From Biscogniauxia marginata (lineage: Eukaryota; Ascomycota; Sordariomycetes; Xylariales; Xylariaceae): 64,000 nt of DNA. Each line of letters opens with the position of its first letter. Position 1 is the first letter of the stretch. The notes beneath the pieces are model-generated. The model was not told the origin of the DNA and ran no database searches. It saw only the letters and a list, made by a program, of their open reading frames with translations. The stretch covers positions 372,001 through 436,000 of the forward strand of contig MU404056.1 in NCBI GenBank assembly GCA_022695795.1. The letters run 5' to 3'. Positions 55,201 to 64,000 of this stretch are shown piece by piece. The position numbers and the translations under genes are program-made.

Positions 55201-57768
55201 CTTGACCCCGACCTATCTTTAGAGACCCCGTCAGTGACTGATACCGTCCTGAAGGTTCTCAAGCTGCAAGGCGACTCGTACAACAGAGACCACGAGTTCG
55301 CCGAGCGCCAAGGTGCCCTTCACGTCCTCCGTCTCAGCCCCGACGAGACACTCAGCAGACTCCTGAAGCCGGATGAGGATACCGAGGACCACCTATCGCC
55401 ACAGCCCCTCAGGCAGCCGGGTCGTGCCCTGAAGCTCGGATTGAAGGCCACTGGTGAGCTAGACAGCTTCTACTTCAGCGACGATGCCGAGTACACCAAG
55501 CCCCTAGGTGACAACGAGATTGAGATACTCGTCAAGGCTGTCGGTCTCGACCAGTACGACATGGTCATCGCCGTGGGCCAGATCTGGGACGTCAACCTGG
55601 GCATCGAATGCAGCGGTGTCGTCACCAGACTTGGAAAGGACGTCACCAAGTTCGCACTGGGAGACCGCGTCGTGACCTGCGGCTCGGGCTGGTACAAGAC
55701 ATACATCCGCAACAGCCAGGAGCTATTCCAGAAGCTGCCAGACGAGCTGTCCTTCGAGGAGGGCGCTTCCCTCATGATCTCGTACGGCACGGCGGCATAC
55801 AGTATCTTCAACGCCGCGCGCCTCGAGGCCGGCGAGACCATCCTCATCCACTCGGCCGCCGACGTCCTCGGTCAGGCCGCGATCAGCATGGCGCAGCACG
55901 TCGGCGCCGAGGTGCTCGTCACCGTCTCCTCGGAGGCGGAGAAGACCCTCATCAAGGAGACCCACAACATCCCCGACGACCACATCTTCAGCAACAAGAA
56001 CACCGGCTTCGTCCAGGGCATCAAGCGTGTCACCAAGGGACGAGGCGTCGAGGTCGTCATCAACTCGCTGACCGGTGAGCTGCTGCGGCAGACGTGGCAC
56101 TGCATCGCGCCTTTCGGCCGATTCATCGAGCTAGGAGTTAAGGACATCAGTAAGTAAAAAATAAAAACCTATTCCCAACACCTCTTCCGTAAACTCCCCT
56201 TTCCCGGTTTTTTTTTTACTGACGCGTTCGAAACACAGAGAGTAACACGGGTCTGGACATGGTACCCTTCCTCAACAACGCGAGCTTCTCGGGCGTCAAC
56301 GTCCTGGCCATGTACCGGACGAGCCCGCGCGCGTTCAGCAAGCTCATGGGCGACGTCATGAAGTACTACTCCGAGGGCGTCTTCAAGCTCGTGAAGCCGC
56401 TCAACGTCAAGAAGTTCTCCGAGATCGCGGACGCCTTCCGCATGCTGCAGTCGCGCAGATACGTCGGCAAGGTCGTCCTCAAGGTCGTCGACGACGATAT
56501 CGTACCGGTATGTGCTCCTATTCATTCTATAACAGTACCTTTGAGGGGGGGGGGGGGAAGTGTATTAGGAAACTTGAAGGCTAACTAGTATCCAGGTCAC
56601 CCGTGGCAAGAAGCCCGAGCTCGAACTATCCCCCGAGGCAACCTACCTCATCCCCGGTGGCACCGGTGGTCTCGGACGCCCACTGCTCCAATGGCTGGCT
56701 AAGAAGGGGGCCAAGTACCTGGCTGTCACATCTCGCTCCGGGGCCAAGGCTCCCGAAACACAAGAAGTCCTCAAAGAGCTCGCCAATTCGGGTGTGCAAG
56801 TTAGGGTATTCGCCTGCGATATCGCCGACGAGGCGCAGTGCCAGGTCGTCCTCGACGACCTGTCGAGCTCCGGTTTCCCCGCCATCAGGGGCGCCATCGT
56901 GCTGGCCATGAACGTGCAGGACTCCATGTTCGACACCATGTCGCTCGACGCGTGGCGGGCGGCCCTGCGGCCCAAGCACAAGGTCACCTGGAACCTGCAC
57001 AAGTTCCTGCCCAAGGACCTGGACTTCTTCGTCGCCATGTCCTCGTCGGCGGGCCAGATCGGCTCGATCGCGCAGAGCAACTACAACACGGGCAACGTGT
57101 ACCAGGACGCGGTGATGCACCACCGGCGGCAGCGCGGGCTCGCGGGCACGACGATCGACCTCGGCTGGATGGGCGACATCGGGTTCGTGTCGGAGCAGGG
57201 CAAGGTGCCGGAGATCGTGCGCGTGGGGGCGCCGCAGATCTTCTCGCCGCAGCTGTTCGCGGTGCTCGAGGCGGCGCTCGCGGCCGGCAACGAGTTCCGC
57301 AACCAGCCGACGCTGGGCCTCGCGAGCGGCGGGCTCGTCAAGGCCAACGGCGACGACGAGCCGTACTGGTTCGTCGACGCGCGGTTCGGCCCGCTGCGGG
57401 TGTACGACACGCAGTCGCAGGGCGGCGCGGGCCAGTCCAAGAACGCGGCGGCGGCGGTCGACCTCTCGGCCGCGCTGAGCGCCGTCAAGAGCCAGCAGGA
57501 GGCCACGGCGGTCGTGAGCGCGGCGCTCATGGCCAAGCTGGCCAAGGGCCTGATGATGGAGCTCGAGGACCTCGACACGGCGCGCCCGATCAACACATAC
57601 GGCGTGGACAGCTTGGTCGCCGTCGACATCCGCGCGTGGGCCCTCAAGGACCTACAGGCTACGGTGCACGTGTCCGAGATATTGAAGAACGTGCCCATGA
57701 TAGAGTTGGCGGCGCTCATCGCCTCCAAGTCCAAGTTCCTACCGGCTGCTCTCCAGCCGAAGGCTTAG
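49297..57768 (+). CDS. Highly reducing type I polyketide synthase (KS-AT-DH-MT-ER-KR-ACP)
   Basis: Ten exons: 49297-49663, 49726-49831, 49881-50046, 50111-50229, 50365-50486, 50552-50659, 50718-50959, 51025-56149, 56239-56507, 56596-57768. They encode 2598 residues. It should build a reduced, C-methylated polyketide from malonyl-CoA. KS: DTACSSS (Cys192), EAHGPGTPAGD (His327), SNIGHLEAG (His367). AT: GQGAQW near 611 and GHSSGE (Ser697). DH: His1018 in [12 protein letters not shown] and Asp1216 in [10 protein letters not shown]; the usual Gly and Pro of HxxxGxxxxP are Asp and Ser. [13 protein letters not shown] (1492-1501). [13 protein letters not shown] and [12 protein letters not shown], with Asp-Val in the glycine-rich cofactor loop. 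KR: GGTGGLG (2229-2235), Tyr2371, Asn2375. ACP: GVDSL (Ser2547). No thioesterase or reductase follows, so release needs another enzyme. Every splice join keeps a conserved motif. No tailoring genes flank it. Confidence 0.95.
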
Positions 57769-58981
57769 GTTGTCTGCCTGCATGGGGATTCAGAGGCGTT
57801 ATAGGTGTATAAATGGAACCGTGGATTCGCTTATATTTCCTTTGTATGTTATATTGAATACCACACGAATTTCAAGTTCAACTTCAACTTTGCCAGTCTT
57901 CGCCAGTGATGATTTAGGTGAATAGTAGAAACTCGTTTCTTCCTGAAATGTGACCTGAACGCTTTACGGTATCTGCATGAACAATTCCCAAGCATCAAGT
58001 ATGACCTCGTCGAAGTGAACCAATCATCTAGAGCTTCATTTATGTATTTTTATTCGAAGGACTCGTGGACTTCCACGTTCTCTCAATAGTCTAATTTCTC
58101 ATCACGCCCCTCGAATGGAGTCTCTCAATGATATAGTCTCTATAGGAGAGCATAATGATAGTATCAACGGCATGGATGCTGGCATTATTGTCTACTCTAA
58201 CTTCCTTCGTCAACTCCATAGACAGATCAATGGTAGTTCTTGAGGCTGCAGAATTTCCGCAAACATGATATTGAATGTTAGGTATGTAGTAAGTAGTATA
58301 TTGTGGGGCACAGAATAATCAATTGACAGAGTGAGGCGTCGGTAATATGCATGGAAATCTAGATAGGCACTCAGCCATATCACTTGGTTGAAAATGGGGA
58401 GCTTGACTACTTCGTATAAAAAATGTAACGACCGGCGGTAAGAGGCAACAATCCTCGAAGCCGAAAAAGGCTCTCAAATGCTTCCATAACGGCGTAAAAT
58501 GAGTTTTTTCTAGGGCACAAGATAGAGGAAGACTCGATTGTAGCAAAATAAATTCCTGGTTGTCCAGGAGTTTTTGCTCAAGCTCACCTACAATAAAGTG
58601 TGCTCATGGTACAATTGTTATTGAAGGAAGAAAGAAAAGGAACAGAAAAAATTCGAGTCAAACTCTCCATATTCCCGTCCCTCCCAGTCCACTCCTTGCC
58701 GGGCAAAACCTGGTCCGAGCGTTGATGATTCAATATGTGGTCAAAGCTTCAGATTATGTCTCCACTAAAGTCAGCCAATGATGTAGACTATGAAATAATC
58801 GCAACTAAGCGCACTAGCGCCACTCGACCAATTACCGATTGTTCGATTCCACTCAAGCAACCCCAAAGACAGACACAAGACGTCAACGGTTTTGAGAAAA
58901 GGTCCCTCAATTGACCACCGCCGCACCCCGTCCTGCTCGCCCTTCCTCTCTATGTAATAGGAGCTCCGCCGGGACGACACC
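57769..58981. other. Intergenic region between PKS and NUO78
   Basis: About 1.2 kb, AT-leaning, holding the PKS 3' end and the NUO78 promoter. Open frames at 58319-58546 (minus), 58560-58781 (plus) and 58771-59037 (minus) have no recognisable domain. No gene seen. Confidence 0.55.
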
Positions 58982-61512
58982 ATGTTGCGAAATACTCTAG
59001 CCCGTTCGGCTTGGCGGACGGGCAGACATGCCGCCAACGCCTCGAGAGCTTTTTCTGCGACAGCTCAGCGCCCGGCCGAGGTGGAGCTAACGGTTGGTCA
59101 GTATTCGGCTTCCTGCTTGGAATATCTCTTTGTAGAACTACTGCTGACAGCCGTATAGATGGAAAGAAGGTGTCGATCGAAGGTATGCGGCGATATGCGC
59201 TTGGTTAGGACGTGGCCGGACTTCTTGGCTAACTGGTCGGGTAGCTGGGTCGGCATTAATCCAGGCATGCGAGAAGGCAGGAGTCACGATACCCAGGTCA
59301 GTCTGCTTCGCCCAAGTAAGAAATCCGATGGAATGATGCTAACATATTCTAGATATTGCTACCACGAGTACGGTCACCACCTCCCCCGCTCCACCCGAAA
59401 AAACCTCTCCTGCTGACAACCCGACCTAGGAAACTGATGATAGCCGGTAACTGTCGTATGTGTCTAGTCGAAGTCGAACGAGCACCGAAACCCGTCGCCT
59501 CCTGTGCCTGGCCTGTACAACCCGGCATGGTCGTCAAGACGAATTCGCCCCTTACACACAAGGCCCGTGAGGGTGTAATGGAGTTCCTGCTAGCAAACCA
59601 CCCTCTAGACTGCCCTATCTGTGATCAGGGTGGTGAATGTGATTTGCAGGACCAGTCTATGCGATACGGTGCCGACAGGGGTCGTTTCCATGAGATCGGC
59701 GGCAAGCGAGCGGTAGAGGACAAGAACATCGGTCCCCTAATCAAGACCTCGATGAACCGATGTATCCATTGCACACGGTGTATTCGGTTTGCGAACGATA
59801 TTGCAGGCGCACCGGAGATGGGTTCGACAGGACGAGGCAACGATATACAGATTGGCACATACTTAGAAAAGAACCTCGACTCGGAGATGTCGGGTAATAT
59901 TATCGACCTATGCCCCGTTGGTGCCCTCACATCAAAGCCTTATGCCTTTCGAGCTCGTCCGTGGGAACTGAAGAAGACCGAATCGATCGATGTACTAGAT
60001 GGATTAGGATCCGCGATCCGCGTTGACTCTCGTGGTCTTGAGGTTATGCGCATTCAGCCTCGGCTTAACGATGAAGTCAATGAGGAATGGATCAATGATA
60101 AGACTCGATTCGCTTGCGACGGTCTAAAGACACAGCGCCTTACAATGCCACTAGTCCGAAGGGAAGGAAAATTCGAGCCTGCATCATGGGAGCAAGCCTT
60201 GAGCGAAGTCACAGCAGCATACCAACAACTCGCACCAGCCGGTAACGAGTTCAAGGTGATTGCTGGTGCACTGACCGAGGTTGAATCCCTCGTCGCTATG
60301 AAGGACCTAGCCAACAAGCTTGGTTCAGACAACCTTGCCCTAGATACACCTTCTGGTAGCCAGCCTCTTGCCCACGGTATTGACGTCCGATCAAACTACC
60401 TCTTCAACTCCAGGATCTGGGGTGTTGAGGAAGTCGACTGCTTGCTCCTCGTTGGTACCAACCCGAGACATGAGGCAGCTGGTCTCAACGCCCGCATCCG
60501 GAAACAATGGCTGAGATCAGATCTAGAAATTGGTGTTGTCGGCGAGACATGGGAATCTACGTTCGAGTTTGAGCACCTAGGTACTGATATTGCTGCTCTT
60601 AAGCAGGCCCTCGCCGGTCCCTTCGGTAAGAAGCTACAGTCCGCCAAGAAGCCGATGATTGTCGTTGGCTCCGGTGTCACAGACCACCCCGACGCCAAGG
60701 CTTTCTACGAACTCATTGGTGGTTTCGTTGACAAGAACGCCGCGAACTTCTTGACTGCGGAGCACAACGGGTTCAACATTCTTCAGAGGGAAGCTTCAAG
60801 AGCAGGTGCCTTTGAGGTTGGCTTTACTATACCTTCTACTGCCGTCGCAGAAACCAAGCCTAAGTTCATCTGGCTCCTTGGTGCCGATGAGTTTGCTGAC
60901 ACCGACATCCCTAAGGACGCTTTTGTTGTCTACCAAGGCCACCACGGTGACCGAGGCGCTCAGATCGCAGATGTCGTCCTACCTGGTGCTGCCTACACCG
61001 AGAAGGCTGGCACCTACGTCAACACTGAAGGCCGTGTCCAAATGACCCGTGCCGCGACATCATTACCCGGAGCCGCCCGAACGGACTGGAAGATTATCCG
61101 GGCTATCAGCGAGTTCCTCGGCGCCCCTCTACCATATGACGATGTCGCCATGTTACGGGACAGAATGGTAGAGATCAGCCCGGCCCTTGCAGCCTACGAT
61201 GTTGTCGAACCCACGTCACTTCAGCAACTAAGCAGGGTACAACTAGTAGACCAGAACAAGGGCGCGACATCCACCGGTGTACCATTAAAGAAGGTTATCG
61301 ATGATTTCTACTTCACAGACGTTATCTCTAGAAGGTAAGCATAACCAATCCTAATCAAATCTCTACTCAGTAAGCATGCTAACATGAGGTATAGCTCACC
61401 GACGATGGCACGATGTTCGGTTGCTAAGGCTACGGGTAACCCTGACAACAACCTCATGGCCCCTGGCATAACCGATGACAGGCCCATGGGTCAGGTCGCC
61501 TACGGAGTATGA
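58982..61512 (+). CDS. NADH:ubiquinone oxidoreductase 75/78 kDa subunit (complex I, NUO78/NDUFS1)
   Basis: Six exons: 58982-59096, 59159-59182 (24 nt), 59245-59296, 59353-59367 (15 nt), 59430-61334, 61395-61512; 742 residues, close to the Neurospora protein. This largest peripheral-arm subunit carries the iron-sulphur clusters that pass electrons from NADH towards quinone in the mitochondrial inner membrane. The N-terminus MLRNTLARSAWRTGRHAANASRAFSA is a presequence. N1b ligands are Cys66, Cys77, Cys80 and Cys94, built across the splice that joins CYHE to KLMIAGNC. HPLDCPICDQGGEC (N5 region) and CIHCTRCIRF with a later Cys (N4) follow, then the molybdopterin-oxidoreductase-like domain. The last exon gives SSPTMARCS and ends MGQVAYGV. 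Introns are 56-62 bp; the first donor, GTCAGT, is slightly unusual. Confidence 0.95.
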
Positions 61513-61998
61513 GGCTGTGTATCGAAATAATAGACCCCGAAAACAAAAAACAAAATTACACATGACTTCTATGACTGACTGACTGACTGACTGATTGACT
61601 GTGCTACCGGAGCTAGGAAGAAATTTTGTGTTTCTTTTTTTCGTCTTTGTCGCTAAGTATTACGACCACCACCGTCACCGCCACCGCCACCGCCACCATT
61701 ATCACGCAATTACATTTGTATATATAGCACAGAATCAGTAAGCAGAGGAGAGCGGAAAGAAAAGAAAGTACATAAGAAAAAGGGAGACTTGGGTGTTACA
61801 ATGCTGTGTGCTTCGATACTAAGATAGCCCCTTTACCTACCCCTACCCCTACCCCTACCTCTCTACCTCCCTCGTGAGAAGGGGCCTTTTACAAAGTAAG
61901 TCATCTACTATAAATCAATCGTAAATCCCTCGGGTACAGCAGATAGAGAGAAAAAAGTAGATAGTAGCTTAGTACCATCTGCTTACTTCGTCAAAATA

Positions 61999-62015
61999 CC
62001 CCCCCCCCCCCCCCC
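61999..62015. repeat. 17-base poly-C run
   Basis: Uninterrupted C17 in the 3' flank of NUO78, followed by further C-rich sequence. Length is prone to slippage and sequencing error. Confidence 0.85.
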
Positions 62016-62191
62016 TTCCTCCCCCACCCCTCTCTCTCATCCGACAAAACCCACGCAGATGAATGAGTACAAAGGACGACGAACTTGGTCATTTCGTAAT
62101 CCAGGAGTCAGTCCACCCAGCTATACGTGACGAAATAAAATCAGAGTTGAGAAAAGATCTTGCCTCTCTCCCTTCCACTTTCGGGTATTTG

Positions 62192-62249
62192 GTAAAATAC
62201 CTTAGGTAACCTACCTAAGGGCAAATTCGGATAAGTTACCTAGGTATTC
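62192..62249. repeat. Cluster of CCTTAGG/CCTAGG palindromes
   Basis: AAATACCTTAGGTAACC, TACCTAAGG and TTACCTAGGTA lie within 60 bp. Same sequence family as the clusters listed from 2489 onward. Confidence 0.55.
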
Positions 62250-63298
62250 AACAACGATGCTAGAACTTACTTAGCCCATTAGCCTCGATATCTTGGGAAT
62301 TGTCGACTTGAGACGAGGAAGCAGACTTCGTACACTACAAGATTGTAAGACTTTCCGTGATATGACCAAAACAACATGACTCGAACCGGTGCCCCCGTCG
62401 CGTACACGCGCGTATGGCGTATGTATAGTAGGATAGACACAGGCCACATACACCAAGCCAAAATCACGAGCTTAGCCACTTAAAAGGTACCTACCGTTCT
62501 CCCACATCTAGGTAAATCCCTTCAAGATACCTGACAGCCAAAAACTCCATATGCATTAACGAGTGACTGTGACTAAGTAAACTTCCTTCATACTACAAGC
62601 TGGAGCATATGTAAGACTTTTCCTCCGTAGCACAAAAAGAAACATAGTGGAAAACATTCTTGATTTTGTCTGATTCTTAACAATCCCTCCCCAAACTCAC
62701 CGACTTTTACTTTTGTTTCCTTCCTCCCCTATCAAATATTCATACAAGGTGAATCTCCAATTCTCACTCAAAGTATCTATCGTCTGCAGAATGTCCACGT
62801 GGTTGAGATTGAGAAAACCATCCATGTGACTAAATTAAGGAGTAGGATGCAGGGGCGCCATGTGATTCTTATGTTGACCGGAATCATGTCTATCACCCAA
62901 TCCGCCACAAGGAAACTTGGGCTGTGATTAGGAACGGATGGTGTTTCCGGACATCGATCTCATATAGCAAAATCCATAACCATAATGTGTCCAAGGCGCC
63001 GTAGCAAGGCAGTAGCCTGCTAGGCGTAGGATGTCGTAGACGTATGATTCGTAAATCCTCTGCTCAAGATGATGCTTTCTGCGAGAATTGTCATATGTCA
63101 ATCGATTCAGACGAGAACCGGGTTGAAATCTGTCGCATGACTTCGCATGTTCAGGGACGAAGTGTAAGAAAGGAACGCGAGTGCAAAGCAAACCGCACAA
63201 CGCCAGAACGTTGCAAGACAAGTGTACATGAAGTACCAGAAAACAAGTAATTGACGAACGTCGTAATACAGACCAGAGACGATTCTGATATCGCGAGG

Positions 63299-64000
63299 CT
63301 AATTCCCGTGATGGTAACCACGGCCACCGTAACGAGGTCCGGCCGGCATGCGACCAATACCTCCGCCAACGCCAGGAGGTCCGGGTCGAGTAACGACAGC
63401 CGGGTTTGTGCACAACATTCCAACACGGGATCCAAACTTAGATCCACGGAGAGACACCATGTGCTTACGAATGTGAGCAGCTACAACCTCTCGGTGTTGT
63501 GCGGTAGCATTAGTCAAGATCCATTGGATCAAATAGTTGCCGTACTGGTCACTCGCAATGTCGATAAGGGGAATGCGAGGACGGTCTACACGACCTTCAC
63601 AGACGCGATCGAGGTATCGGGTCAGAAACTCAGACCCTCCAATCTTCAGGCATTTCTTAACTACCTTGGAGGCATACTGATCCATACTATACTCGGCCGC
63701 ATAGCGGATGACGTGATCAATAGCTCGACTGCGATCAGCTGGCGCGCCGTGCTCGCAAATATGTTGGATGCACCAATTTCCGAATTGGCCATGAGCAACA
63801 ATATCAATATTGCTGAGGACTTCTTCGATACAAGGTCGCTACGGTAAGTTTAGTATTGTGATCAAACTTTCAATTGAGATTAGGCTTGCGACGTACCTTG
63901 TCCTCTTCGAGGCAGTTCTCAAAGATGTTCTGGACGACAAGACTGCCGGTCTCCCCAAGAGCTACCTCGTGCCACATGCCACGAAGAGCATCGTTGACGT
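63299..64000 (-). CDS. Pumilio (PUF)-family RNA-binding protein, C-terminal part, cut by the window edge
   Basis: Two exons are visible on the minus strand: 64000-63897 (its start lies outside the window) and 63838-63299, over a 58-bp intron (GTACGT donor). They give 34 plus 179 residues. PUF proteins bind 3' UTRs of mRNAs and control translation and decay. Visible repeats include GETGSLVVQNIFENCL, GQFGNWCIQHICEHG, DQYASKVVKKCLKIGG and DQYGNYLIQWIL, each with the aromatic/polar base-contact positions of a Pumilio helix. The splice joins EEDK to RPCIEEVLSNIDIV. The end is Gly/Pro/Arg-rich (GGGIGRMPAGPRYGGRGY), as in the Jsn1/Puf1-like fungal group, which is my best guess at the subfamily. The gene is convergent with NUO78. 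Confidence 0.88.

Larger units (their letters stand above)
61513..63298. other. Intergenic region between convergent genes
   Basis: About 1.8 kb. Contains GACT repeats (61572-61600), a CACCGC array (61665-61697), CCCCTA repeats (61836-61860), a 17-C run (61999-62015) and a palindrome cluster (62192-62249). The 161-codon minus frame at 62928-63413 overlaps the PUF gene in another frame and looks spurious. No gene seen. Confidence 0.55.

Noticed and set aside
56838..57812. 324-codon plus-strand frame overlapping the PKS KR-ACP region
   Set aside because: It is an Arg/Gly/Pro-rich shadow of the true frame, which contains the KR and ACP motifs.
61836..61860. CCCCTA repeats resembling telomeric DNA
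   Set aside because: Fungal telomeres are usually CCCTAA; this is a short, imperfect array with normal genes on both sides.
62383..62490. tRNA-like A-box (TGGCTAAGCTCG) and B-box (GGTTCGAGTCA) on the minus strand
   Set aside because: The T stem does not pair beyond its first base pair and the D-loop GG is absent, so no cloverleaf forms.
62928..63413. 161-codon minus-strand frame near the right edge
   Set aside because: It overlaps the PUF gene's last exon in another frame and lacks any recognisable motif; the PUF frame has clear repeats.

Overview
The window is fungal nuclear DNA, most likely from a filamentous ascomycete (Pezizomycotina). Genes carry short GT..AG introns of about 49-149 bp with CTAAC/CTGAC-like branch points. 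The gene set is typical of the group: a NUO78 complex I subunit, a Byr4/Bfa1 homologue, an Ima1-type inner nuclear membrane protein, and a highly reducing polyketide synthase. Intergenic DNA rich in TAGGTACCTA-type palindromes and the close match of NUO78 to the Neurospora protein as I remember it suggest Sordariomycetes. The genus cannot be fixed from sequence alone.

Left to middle (1-38.5 kb) is a housekeeping region. In order it holds: the 3' end of an unidentified gene; mitochondrial ribosomal protein mS23 (RSM25); a tiny MIT-domain-only protein; a Nudix hydrolase read through two apparent frameshifts; ALG14; an Ima1-family nuclear-envelope protein; sphingolipid/fatty acid 2-hydroxylase (SCS7); an RBM39-type splicing factor; a large unknown coiled-coil protein with a long repeat-rich leader; Byr4/Bfa1; an XRCC4 homologue; an aldo-keto reductase; and mitochondrial SelO. 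These work in separate processes (mitochondrial translation, N-glycosylation, sphingolipids, splicing, cytokinesis control, end joining, AMPylation) and do not form a pathway.

From 38.5 to 49.3 kb is a gene desert of nearly 11 kb with AT-rich stretches, microsatellites, a GC-richer island that looks like decayed coding sequence, and an orphan promoter-like block. It ends at the one obvious accessory gene, a 2598-residue highly reducing polyketide synthase (KS-AT-DH-MT-ER-KR-ACP, ten exons, 49,297-57,768) with altered DH and ER motifs. No tailoring enzyme, transporter or pathway regulator lies beside it here, so it is either a solo PKS or has distant partners. Immediately downstream are the NUO78 gene (complex I 75/78 kDa subunit, with 15- and 24-nt microexons) and, convergent to it, the 3' end of a Pumilio-family RNA-binding protein cut by the window edge.

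All exon structures were worked out by eye from splice motifs, reading phase and remembered family conservation; no search was run. Statements about family resemblance rest on recall.
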